From positions 1 to 42,189 of the forward strand of contig JAZROP010000008.1 in the NCBI GenBank assembly GCA_045648785.1: a stretch of 42,189 nt of DNA. Direction: 5' to 3'. Shown here in pieces: positions 31,456-39,330 of this stretch. The DNA comes from RGIG7450 sp045648785. GTDB taxonomy: Bacteria > Bacillota > Clostridia > RUG12999. Every line of letters begins with the position of its first letter. Positions within the stretch are counted from its first letter, which is position 1. The translations under genes were made by a program, and so were the position numbers. The notes under the pieces were generated by a model. The model ran no database searches and was not told where the DNA came from. It saw only the letters and a program-made list of their open reading frames with translations.

Positions 31456-32046
31456 ATGGAAGATTTAAAAATAATAGTTGCTGCAAATATAAGCCGTCTG
31501 CGCAAGGACTCTGGTATGACACAAGCCGAGCTTGCTGAAAGATTAAACTATTCAGATAAATCTGTTTCCAAGTGGGAGCGTGCCGATGCCCTCCCCGACC
31601 TTTCGGTAACAAAGCAGATTGCAGATTTGTTTGGAGTTTCAGTTGATTTTCTTTTGAAAAATCACGACGAATGGAATGTCACTCCGCCCGATGAACCTGT
31701 ATACACTTATGATAGTGATATAATTACGCTAGTTGTCATGCTTGGAATTTTTGCACTTTCTCTTTTAACATTTCTCATTTTGTTTTTCACAGGCATCGTA
31801 TACTGGAGTGTTTTTGTTTTTGCAACAGGTGCTGCATTAATAACACTACTCGTTTTAAATAATGTATGGAAAAAGAAAAAATATAATCTGCTTATCGTTT
31901 CAGCAATAGTTCTGTGGGTGTTTTCCACCGTTTATATACTTTTTTCAAAAGATAATTTATGGCAGCTTGTATTTCTTCTTGTCGTGGCTGAACTTATTGT
32001 ATTTTTAAGTTTTAACATAAAGCGGAGTTCAAAGAAAATCAAGTAA
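31456..32046 (+). CDS. XRE-family regulator with membrane C-terminus, 196 aa
   Basis: The N-terminal helix-turn-helix is of Cro/C1 type (IVAANISRLRKDSGMTQAELAERLNYSDKSVSKWERADALPDL, read in outline, residues about 7-60). Three or four membrane segments follow (about 88-190). Membrane-tethered XRE regulators of this form are common in Firmicutes with unknown signals. The ATG at 31456 has GAGG 9 nt upstream. Confidence 0.85.
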   Translation: MEDLKIIVAANISRLRKDSGMTQAELAERLNYSDKSVSKWERADALPDLSVTKQIADLFGVSVDFLLKNHDEWNVTPPDEPVYTYDSDIITLVVMLGIFALSLLTFLILFFTGIVYWSVFVFATGAALITLLVLNNVWKKKKYNLLIVSAIVLWVFSTVYILFSKDNLWQLVFLLVVAELIVFLSFNIKRSSKKIK

Positions 32047-32059
32047 TAATGTGCATTTT

Positions 32060-32095
32060 TAAAGCAATTCTACCTTGTGTAGAGTTGCTTTTTTC
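32060..32095 (+). terminator. Terminator after the XRE gene
   Basis: aaagcaattcta pairs with tagagttgcttt (one mismatch), followed by a T-run. Confidence 0.75.
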
Positions 32096-32200
32096 ATTTA
32101 GTAGAGCAATTCCATCAAACAGTAGGTTGCTTTTTATGGCTGTATATTTTAAAATTAAGGCAACGGTCAATGCCGAATTAATATGAGAGGTAAATTATAA

Positions 32201-33088
32201 ATGAGCAATTTTATTTTATCCTGCTGTTCAACTGCAGATCTTACTAAAAAACACTTTGAGGAAAGAGATATAAAATATCTTTGTTTCCATTATACCCTTG
32301 ATGGCAAAACTTACGATGATGACCTTGGCGAAACAATGTCATTAAGTAAATTTTACGAACTGCTTAAAGGCGGTGCAGAATGTAGCACTTCTCAGGTAAA
32401 TATTTCAGAATATCTTGACTTCTTCACCAAATACCTTGAGCAGGGACTTGATGTTCTTCATATTTCAATTTCTTCTGGAATTTCCGGTTCTTACAACTCT
32501 GCAAGAAACGCCGCTTCAATCGCTGCCGAACGATTCCCTGACAGAAAAATTTATGTTATTGACTCTCTTGCGGCCTCCTCAGGTTTCGGTCTTATTATGG
32601 ATAAACTTGCCGACTTTAGAGACGAGGGGAAATCCATTGACGAAGTGCGTGACTGGATAGAAGAAAATAAACTTTGCATGCATCATTGGTTCTTCTCCAC
32701 AGACCTAACCTTCTTTATAAAAGGCGGAAGAGTATCAAAGGTTTCCGGATGGTTCGGAGGGATTTTAAATATTTGTCCGCTGCTCAATGTTGATAATATG
32801 GGAAGACTTATCCCCCGTCACAAAGCTCGCGGTAAGAAAAATGTTATTCAGGAAACATTAAAGAGAATGGAAATGTATGCCGAGAACGGACTTGATTACA
32901 GTGGAAAGTGTTACATCAGCCATTCAGATTCCATTGAAGATGCTACAGCTCTTAAAACTCTCATTGAAGAAAAATTCACAAAATTAAATGGTAAAGTTGA
33001 AGTATATGACATCGGAACAACAATCGGTTGCCATTCCGGTCCCGGAACGGTTGCATTGTTCTTCTGGGGTGAACCGAGAAATAACTAA
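32201..33088 (+). CDS. DegV-family fatty-acid-binding protein
   Basis: DegV/FakB family, which binds a fatty acid for the fatty-acid kinase. Landmarks: LSCCSTADLTKKHFEERDI, SLSKFYELLKGGAECSTSQV, SISSGISGSYNSARNA, YVIDSLAASSGFG, FFIKGGRVSKVSGWFGG, GCHSGPGTVALFFWG. 295 aa. AGAGGT lies upstream of the ATG. No fakA gene is seen here. Confidence 0.92.
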   Translation: MSNFILSCCSTADLTKKHFEERDIKYLCFHYTLDGKTYDDDLGETMSLSKFYELLKGGAECSTSQVNISEYLDFFTKYLEQGLDVLHISISSGISGSYNSARNAASIAAERFPDRKIYVIDSLAASSGFGLIMDKLADFRDEGKSIDEVRDWIEENKLCMHHWFFSTDLTFFIKGGRVSKVSGWFGGILNICPLLNVDNMGRLIPRHKARGKKNVIQETLKRMEMYAENGLDYSGKCYISHSDSIEDATALKTLIEEKFTKLNGKVEVYDIGTTIGCHSGPGTVALFFWGEPRNN

Positions 33089-33091
33089 TTC

Positions 33092-33123
33092 AAAATGCGG
33101 AATGATTAATCATTCCGCATTTT
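33092..33123. terminator. Bidirectional terminator between degV and the acetyltransferase
   Basis: A 14-bp perfect stem (aaaatgcggaatga / tcattccgcatttt) with loop ttaa. It serves both convergent genes, and the acetyltransferase stop codon lies in the loop. Confidence 0.9.
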
Positions 33124-33756
33124 ATTAATATCTGTAAATTTTCCCGCATTTTCTTTTAACCATTTTTGTGGTTTATCCCACCATTTAAGTTCAAGCAAAT
33201 ACTTTATTTCTTCCTCAGAAAATCTCTTTCGGATTTCCTTTGCAGGCACCCCGCCAACAATTGAGTAAGGCTCAACATCCTTCGCAACAACAGCTCCGGC
33301 TGCTACAACTGCGCCGTCACCTATTGTAACTCCCGCAAGAATGGTTGCTCCCTGACCTATCCACGCATCATTTCCTATTACAACATAGTTTTTACCATCT
33401 GCATAAACCATCTCATCAAATACATCTTTTTCCACATAGGTAAACCCCGCCTGTTTTGTTTTAGAAAAAAACGCTGGGTGCATAGAAACAAAATCTTTTG
33501 TAGGGTGGCTTCCTATTGCAGTTTTCACATCTGATGAAACAGAAGTATATTTGCCAATTTTTCCAAAAACATTACAGTTTTCTCCAATGTAACTGCCAAA
33601 TCCCATTTCACCAGCAAAAAAAGAATTTTTCCCTATTCTGTTGCATCCACCAAATTGTGTAGAAAATCCCCCTACATTTACTCCAGGGGCAAATTTTACA
33701 TTTTTGCCCCTGTTTTTAACCTTGTAAAAAAACTTTTTTATTGCTTTTTTTATCAT
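33106..33756 (-). CDS. CatB-type O-acetyltransferase (left-handed beta-helix), 216 aa
   Basis: Hexapeptide-repeat acyltransferase. Middle landmarks: YIGENCNVFGKIGKYTSVS, GSHPTKDFVSMHPAFFS, VIGNDAWIGQGATILAGVTIG, AVVAAGAVVAKDVEPYSIVGG, PAKEIRKRF. His in the GSHPT block is typical of the xenobiotic acyltransferase group. The short basic N-terminus and the family suggest surface-polysaccharide or small-molecule acetylation; the substrate is unknown. It starts 14 nt after the SLH-NAGPA gene. Confidence 0.88.
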   Translation of the reverse strand: MIKKAIKKFFYKVKNRGKNVKFAPGVNVGGFSTQFGGCNRIGKNSFFAGEMGFGSYIGENCNVFGKIGKYTSVSSDVKTAIGSHPTKDFVSMHPAFFSKTKQAGFTYVEKDVFDEMVYADGKNYVVIGNDAWIGQGATILAGVTIGDGAVVAAGAVVAKDVEPYSIVGGVPAKEIRKRFSEEEIKYLLELKWWDKPQKWLKENAGKFTDINKMRND

Positions 33757-33770
33757 TTATGTCATCACCT

Positions 33771-36299
33771 TTACATTATAGAGTAAAAGAGTTTTGCTGC
33801 TTCTGCTTTTGTAAGTTTTCCCATTGGTTTAATGCTTCCGTCGGCATACCCCTGCATCGCACCCACTGCAACAAGTGTTTGTATTGCCCGGCTTGCCCAT
33901 GATGGAATATCTTGCTTGTCCACTGCGGATATATCCATTCTTTTCATTCCGACAGGCATCAGTCTTGAAATTATTGTCGCCGCTTCAGCACGGGTAATTG
34001 TACTCATCGGATCCGCTAAAGTTTTTTCTCCGTCAGCTCTTCCTTTAAAGATACCCATATAGTAAAGTGCTTTCAGCTGCTCTGCAGCCCATTGCGGAAT
34101 GTTTTCCCAATCTGCAAAAGGCATTTCTTTTTCTTCATATTCTTTCAACTCAGTTCCAAGATAATTACTGCACATAACCGCAAATTCCGCACGCGTCATT
34201 TCTTTCTGTGGTCTGAATAAAAGCCCCTCGTCCGTTTCTTCGCCGCTGATTATTTTCGCCCCGTGCATAAAGCTTAAAATATTCTTTGCCCAGTTTTCTT
34301 CCGTGTCCGCAAAAGGATTATCCACCCCGCTCAGTTCTGTGTCATAAATATATTTCACATCAGTAAATCCTTCTCCTGTCGATGCATAAATTGTTATTTT
34401 ATGCGTGTTTTCAGGAATTTGCGCAGTAAACTCATTTTGTTTTAGCTCCGTCGCCACTTTTGCTCCATCAGCATATACTATTACACTTTTGGCAGGAATA
34501 TCATACCCAGAGGAGAGCTTTCCTTTAAGAATATTATCTGAAATTTCAGTCTCTATGTCAAGCCTTAATCCATCTTCCGTTTCCTTGCCATTTTTAACAA
34601 GGCTCACCGGAATCAAGACCGTTTTCTCCCCTGCAGTTACTTTAATAATTCCCTCTTTACCAAAAGAATTTGCCCCCGTGAGAACTCCCTTTTCGAATTC
34701 ACCTGCTTCCCCCTCATACGACCATTCAAAAAGATTTTCTTCTGTTATAAGCTCATTATAACCGCCAAACGCTTTGGCAGCAAGTTTAATCTTTTCTCCG
34801 CGTTTAAGAGTAATCTGCGGAAGAGATTTGCCCGTATCCGCATTTATAACATGAATATCAGTTGGCGTTTCAAGACAGGTAATATAAATATCCGTCTCTA
34901 ATTTTCCACTTCGAGCCGTAACCTTAACCTGTCCACTGTCTCCTGCTGTAAATATCCCCTCGTCAGTCACTCTGCTCTGTTTGCCTTTTTCTACCGAATA
35001 GCTAACTTCCCCGGGCAATAATGTAGCAAAAAAATTTTCATCTATCGCTTTCACATCAAGTTTAATCGACGCTCCAGATAATACATATGATGTTCTCGGG
35101 TATATAAACAATTCTTTAGCTTCCCCTGTAGGTTTTTGTGTATTTTCAAACAAAAAGTAAGTTGAAACTTTTCGTTCCTTACTGTCCGAAGGGCGATTTA
35201 CAACCTCAACCTCGTGGCCCGGCAACGCCGCAACAAATGTCGTAGAGCCACCACCATCAAGATTAATCGCATCTACACATCCCAGTTCTTTCATTCTTTC
35301 TGCAAGACTTTTAAGCTGAAGGCCATAGCTGTATCCAGATTGTCTGCCATCTATTGTATATAAGACAACTTTTCCGTCTTTTGTAATTCCGACAGCTGTT
35401 CTTGGTGCTACTCCTTTTTCAAGATCAGGGTTAATCTCCCCTCCCGAGATAAGCATTCCACCTACCGCTCCCATTCCAAGTTTGACATCTTTCCAACGAG
35501 CATCCCCTATCACCCCGAATTTAAATGTAACCTTTTCCCCGGGCTTAAGGCTTGCCAGCGCCTCGTAAAACTCGGTAGGAGCATTATTATCAACCGTCAG
35601 AACAATTTTACCCTCGGGTATTGGAACAGAACTGTCGTTTTCCGTCATAGATTCAACAACTGCCGTCATATTTGTTCCAAGAATCATGTCTCCTTCAACA
35701 ACCGAAAGTACAACATCCACGCCTATAGATGTATTTTTCGTCTCATTCGCAAACTCATCCGTCATCATATAAATCGCATGAGGCTGACGATACTTATTTA
35801 TGTTATAGACAAATGTTTCTGTTCCATCCTCTTTAACCATGGATGAAAAAATTGAAAATTCCGAAACAAAGGATGTGCCGTCTTCCATAAAGCCAATCCC
35901 ATACTGGCTTCTTCCATCCTTGGAAACAATTTTCCCGTCAATAATAAGGTCGCTCATGGGGACACCTGTCTGCAAAGAGAAAAAGTCAGCATTTGCACCT
36001 GCAACAGGATTTTTCCCCTCAGCAATAAGTCGTGCAATTTCTTCAGAAGTTCTCCCACCACCATAAATGTAATCACCATAAGTTATAATCGGTTTGACGC
36101 TTTCATTCGGCTCATAAATAAGATAATTTTCCGTTTGCTTTCCCACACCATCCTGCTGGCTGTATCTAACCGAGTGTGTAAAACTTGTTCCTTCTGCTAT
36201 AGGTAGTGTATATCCATCTGTTTCTGTCCCAATTACGGAAGCAAAAGCCGTAATGGAAATTAATTGTATTATCAATAAAAATATCGCTGTTTTTTTCAT
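33771..36299 (-). CDS. Secreted NAGPA (phosphodiester glycosidase) protein with C-terminal SLH domains, 842 aa
   Basis: Signal peptide (MKKTAIFLLIIQLISITAFA). Residues about 80-380 are a phosphodiester-glycosidase (NAGPA) domain: NPVAGANADFFSLQTGVPMS, APRTAVGITKDGKVVLYTIDG, CVDAINLDGGGSTTF. Beta-rich Ig-like regions follow, then three SLH repeats (about 660-842: LFRPQKEMTRAEFAV, STITRAEAATIISR, GKLTKAEAAKLF). The start at 36299 has GGGAGG upstream. Likely cell-wall-anchored, removing or editing phosphodiester-linked sugars of wall polymers. Confidence 0.88.
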   Translation of the reverse strand: MKKTAIFLLIIQLISITAFASVIGTETDGYTLPIAEGTSFTHSVRYSQQDGVGKQTENYLIYEPNESVKPIITYGDYIYGGGRTSEEIARLIAEGKNPVAGANADFFSLQTGVPMSDLIIDGKIVSKDGRSQYGIGFMEDGTSFVSEFSIFSSMVKEDGTETFVYNINKYRQPHAIYMMTDEFANETKNTSIGVDVVLSVVEGDMILGTNMTAVVESMTENDSSVPIPEGKIVLTVDNNAPTEFYEALASLKPGEKVTFKFGVIGDARWKDVKLGMGAVGGMLISGGEINPDLEKGVAPRTAVGITKDGKVVLYTIDGRQSGYSYGLQLKSLAERMKELGCVDAINLDGGGSTTFVAALPGHEVEVVNRPSDSKERKVSTYFLFENTQKPTGEAKELFIYPRTSYVLSGASIKLDVKAIDENFFATLLPGEVSYSVEKGKQSRVTDEGIFTAGDSGQVKVTARSGKLETDIYITCLETPTDIHVINADTGKSLPQITLKRGEKIKLAAKAFGGYNELITEENLFEWSYEGEAGEFEKGVLTGANSFGKEGIIKVTAGEKTVLIPVSLVKNGKETEDGLRLDIETEISDNILKGKLSSGYDIPAKSVIVYADGAKVATELKQNEFTAQIPENTHKITIYASTGEGFTDVKYIYDTELSGVDNPFADTEENWAKNILSFMHGAKIISGEETDEGLLFRPQKEMTRAEFAVMCSNYLGTELKEYEEKEMPFADWENIPQWAAEQLKALYYMGIFKGRADGEKTLADPMSTITRAEAATIISRLMPVGMKRMDISAVDKQDIPSWASRAIQTLVAVGAMQGYADGSIKPMGKLTKAEAAKLFYSIM

Positions 36300-36312
36300 T
36301 CCAAATCCTCCC

Positions 36313-36327
36313 GGACATTTCATGTCC
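36313..36327. repeat. Short palindrome in the leader of the NAGPA gene
   Basis: ggacat-ttc-atgtcc, 6-bp arms, between promoter and ribosome site. A possible operator. Confidence 0.35.
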
Positions 36328-36333
36328 ATATCA

Positions 36334-36362
36334 ATTATACCATAAGTTTTTTGGAATGTAAA
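36334..36362 (-). promoter_or_regulatory. Promoter of the NAGPA-acetyltransferase operon
   Basis: On the minus strand: TTTACA (36357-36362), 17-nt spacer, TATAAT (36334-36339). Confidence 0.8.
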
Positions 36363-36592
36363 ATACAAATTTTGTCGTTAGTTTGCACATAGAATTTATG
36401 ATGCCACAACAAATTTTTCCTGCAATTTTATCCTTCTGTTATTTTAAACCTTTTTAGCATTAAAACATCATAAAATCACCATTAAATCTATAATTCATAT
36501 ATTTTTTCGTTATTTTAGCACATCTCCTGCTGCAAGAAGAATATTTTTATATTGCATTTTTCACAATATCTGCCAAAGTGCAGTAAAAACTA

Positions 36593-36621
36593 TTGACATC
36601 TTTTGAGCATTTTTGTATAAT
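36593..36621 (+). promoter_or_regulatory. Promoter of gdhA
   Basis: TTGACA (36593-36598), 17-nt spacer, TATAAT (36616-36621): perfect consensus, with about 70 nt of leader before the gdhA start. The remaining gap 36363-36592 shows nothing else recognisable. Confidence 0.9.
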
Positions 36622-36699
36622 AAATATATTATTAATGTATATAGGGCGTGACGGACTCCCGCCATACCATATTGCACCAAGTTAAGGAGGATTTTCAAT

Positions 36700-38046
36700 A
36701 TGAAAAATCAGTATTTAATTGATGTTCTTGAAAGCGTCAAAAAAAGAAATGCAGGCGAGCCTGAATTTATTCAGACTGTAACAGAAGTCCTTGAAACTAT
36801 CGAACCCGTTATCGACCAGAGACCTGACCTAGTTGCTGCAGGCGTTGTTGACAGAATGGTTGAACCCGAAAGACAGATTACTTTCCGTGTTCCCTGGGTT
36901 GATGATAATGGCAAAGTACAGGTTAACCGTGGTTTCAGAGTTCAGTTCAACTCTGCAATCGGTCCTTACAAAGGCGGTCTCAGATTTGCTCCCAATGTAT
37001 ATGCAGGTATTATTAAATTCCTCGGTTTTGAACAGACATTTAAAAACAGCCTTACTTCTCTCCCTATGGGCGGCGGTAAAGGCGGTAGTGACTTTGACCC
37101 TCAGGGCAAATCCGATGCAGAAGTTATGCGTTTCTGCCAGAGCTTTATGTCAGAGCTTTACAGGCACATCGGTCCGGACCTCGATGTTCCGGCAGGTGAC
37201 ATTGGTGTAGGCGCGCGTGAAGTTGGTTACCTTTTCGGTCAGTATAAAAGACTTAAAAACGAATTCACAGGCGTTCTCACAGGCAAAGGTATTTCTTTTG
37301 GTGGTTCTCTTATCCGTCCTGAAGCCACAGGCTATGGCGCTGTTTACTACACAGTAGAGATGCTCAAACACTTTGGCGATGATATAAAAGGCAAAACATT
37401 TGCTATTTCCGGTTTCGGTAATGTTGCCTGGGGTACAGTTCAGAAAATTACAGAACTTGGCGGCAGGGTTGTTACAATTTCCGGTCCTGACGGTTACATA
37501 TATGACGAAAACGGTATAAACACTCCTGAAAAAATAAACTATATGCTTGAAATGCGTGCTTCCTGCCGTAACAGAGTTCAGGATTATGCTGATAAATTCG
37601 GTGTTCCTTTCTTTGCAGGCGAAAAACCCTGGGGAACAAAAGTTGATGTTATTATGCCTTGCGCAACTCAGAACGAAATTGATATGCCCGAAGCAGAAAA
37701 AATCGTTGCTAACGGCATCAAATACTATGTCGAAGTTTCCAACATGCCTACAACAAACGAGGCTGTTGCATACCTCAAAGCTAACGGCGTAATCGTTGCT
37801 CCTTCCAAAGCAGTTAATGCCGGCGGCGTTGCAGTTTCTGGTCTTGAAATGTCTCAGAACTCCATGAGATACAGCTGGAGTGCCGAAGAGGTTGATGCAA
37901 AACTCAAGACAATCATGAAAAACATTTTCGACAGCTCTGTTAAAGCAGCTAACGAATATGGTCTTGGCGATGACCTTGTTGCCGGTGCAAACATTGCAGG
38001 TTTCCTCAAAGTTGCAGAAGCAATGAAGGCTCAGGGTGTTGTTTAA
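36700..38046 (+). CDS. gdhA: NADP-type glutamate dehydrogenase
   Basis: Interconverts 2-oxoglutarate plus ammonia and glutamate. Landmarks: GPYKGGLRFAPNVYAGIIKF, SLPMGGGKGGSDFDPQGKSD (catalytic lysine region), DVPAGDIGVGAREVGYLFGQ, AISGFGNVAWGTVQ (Rossmann loop), NAGGVAVSGLEMSQN. The 448-aa length is that of the hexameric NADP-dependent form. AAGGAGG lies upstream of the ATG. The perfect promoter suggests high expression. Confidence 0.97.
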   Translation: MKNQYLIDVLESVKKRNAGEPEFIQTVTEVLETIEPVIDQRPDLVAAGVVDRMVEPERQITFRVPWVDDNGKVQVNRGFRVQFNSAIGPYKGGLRFAPNVYAGIIKFLGFEQTFKNSLTSLPMGGGKGGSDFDPQGKSDAEVMRFCQSFMSELYRHIGPDLDVPAGDIGVGAREVGYLFGQYKRLKNEFTGVLTGKGISFGGSLIRPEATGYGAVYYTVEMLKHFGDDIKGKTFAISGFGNVAWGTVQKITELGGRVVTISGPDGYIYDENGINTPEKINYMLEMRASCRNRVQDYADKFGVPFFAGEKPWGTKVDVIMPCATQNEIDMPEAEKIVANGIKYYVEVSNMPTTNEAVAYLKANGVIVAPSKAVNAGGVAVSGLEMSQNSMRYSWSAEEVDAKLKTIMKNIFDSSVKAANEYGLGDDLVAGANIAGFLKVAEAMKAQGVV

Positions 38047-38088
38047 TTAATAAATAAAAAATCTCCGCATTTAGCTGGAGTGATATAA

Positions 38089-38126
38089 TGATGGTAGACA
38101 CAAAAAAGTGTCTGCCATCATTTTTT
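38089..38126 (+). terminator. Hairpin after gdhA, also the left end of an IS remnant
   Basis: tgatggtagacac (38089-38101) pairs with gtgtctgccatca (38108-38120) apart from one wobble, then tttttt. It would terminate gdhA transcripts. The gtagacacaaaaaag motif recurs inverted near 38430, suggesting it began as an insertion-sequence end. Confidence 0.75.
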
Positions 38127-38452
38127 ATGCTATACTAAAGAAAAAGGTGTTGAATTTTACGGGAAGACAAAAAGGCGAAAAAAGTAAGTCATATTAAAGA
38201 AGAAAAACTTAACTTAGTTTTACGTAATTTAGCAGGAAAAACGGCAGCATCTTTTGAAAGATTCAAAGAGGGTCTTCGCTCACACTTTCAATATTGGAGG
38301 TGTGACAACCTTCAAAAAGTCATTAATGAAACTGTACATTACTTTAATCACATAAGGCCTATGCGAAAACTAAAAAGAAAGCTGCCTTTTCAATATAGAA
38401 TTGAACAGGCAGCTTAAAATATCCTTTTTTGTGTCTGCAAAGTATTGACTAC
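38095..38452 (+). pseudogene. Degenerate insertion sequence with transposase C-terminus
   Basis: An open frame without a start ends at 38415-38417 with residues AASFERFKEGLRSHFQYW, later VINETVHYFNHIRPMRKLKR and LPFQYRIEQAA. The pattern is that of the integrase-core C-terminus of IS3-like transposases (YxNxxRP region). Ends carry short inverted matches (gtagacacaaaaaag at the left; cttttttgtgtctgc, inverted, at the right). The catalytic D-D portion is gone. Confidence 0.6.
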
Positions 38453-38477
38453 TTCACAATGACCTGCTTTTTTCTTT

Positions 38478-39326
38478 TTAAAACTTAACTTTATCCGGGT
38501 CAAATCCCGATCCGTCAAAATATTCCATAGCATTTATAGCAGCCATGTCCTCTGCAGAAAGTTCAAAGTCGAAAACTTCCGCGTTCTCTTTTATTCTTGA
38601 CGGAGTTACCGACTTGGGAAGCGGAAGCGTTCCGTTCTGCAAGCACCATTTTATACAAAGTTGCGCAACCGACTTATCATACTTTGCCGCAATATCATTA
38701 AGCATCTTATTCTTAAGCATTCTGCCTGAACCAAGCGGACTCCACGCCTCAATAAGTATGTTGTTTTCCCTGCAATATTTTACCGTTTCATCCTGCATCA
38801 TACCAGGGTGAAATTCTATCTGGTTTACCATGGGTACAACCTCTGTTTCCATAAGCGATTTTAAATGGTGAGGTTTAAAATTTGACACACCTATAGCCTT
38901 GATTTTTCCTGCTTTATAAAGTTCAGTCAACGCCTTCCAAGTACTGAGATTTATTTCATCCCAATTGTCAAATTGATTGGGAGATGCCGGCCAATGAACA
39001 AGATATAAATCAAGATAGTCAAAGCCTAGAAAGCTAAGTGTTTTTTCAAATGCCACCATGGTTTTGTCATATCCTCGTTTTGAATTCCATACCTTACTTG
39101 TCACAAAAATTTCTTCCCTTGAAACTCCCGATTCAAGCACCGCTTTACCAACGCTCGGCTCATTTTTATACGCTGTTGCAGTATCAATATGTCTGTACCC
39201 GGATTTTATTGCCTCAGCCACCGAATTATATGCTGTTTCACCGTCTTCCGCCTGCCATGTGCCAAATCCAATACATGGTATTTTTATGCCATTTACAAGT
39301 TCATACGAATCTGTTAATTTTTTCAC
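38478..39326 (-). CDS. Aldo/keto reductase
   Basis: NADPH-dependent AKR of the 2,5-diketo-gluconate-reductase type. Landmarks: GFGTWQAEDGETAYNSV, GYRHIDTATAYKNEPSVG (catalytic Asp/Tyr), VTSKVWN, YLVHWPASPNQF (catalytic His), IKAIGVSNFKPHHL, NQIEFHPGM, WSPLGSGRML, PKSVTPSRI. The GTG at 39326 is preferred because AGAAAGG lies 8 nt upstream, 4 nt after the ManA-ROK stop; an ATG at 39347 would overlap that gene. Probably an operon with manA-ROK. Confidence 0.92.
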   Translation of the reverse strand: MKKLTDSYELVNGIKIPCIGFGTWQAEDGETAYNSVAEAIKSGYRHIDTATAYKNEPSVGKAVLESGVSREEIFVTSKVWNSKRGYDKTMVAFEKTLSFLGFDYLDLYLVHWPASPNQFDNWDEINLSTWKALTELYKAGKIKAIGVSNFKPHHLKSLMETEVVPMVNQIEFHPGMMQDETVKYCRENNILIEAWSPLGSGRMLKNKMLNDIAAKYDKSVAQLCIKWCLQNGTLPLPKSVTPSRIKENAEVFDFELSAEDMAAINAMEYFDGSGFDPDKVKF

Positions 39327-39330
39327 TTTT

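Noticed and set aside
33832..36066. Several plus-strand ORFs opposite the NAGPA-SLH gene
   Set aside because: They lack ribosome sites and recognisable proteins, and lie fully antisense to a clear gene.
36622..36699. Riboswitch in the gdhA leader
   Set aside because: The leader is under 80 nt with only a weak GGCG/CGCC pairing and no known aptamer pattern.
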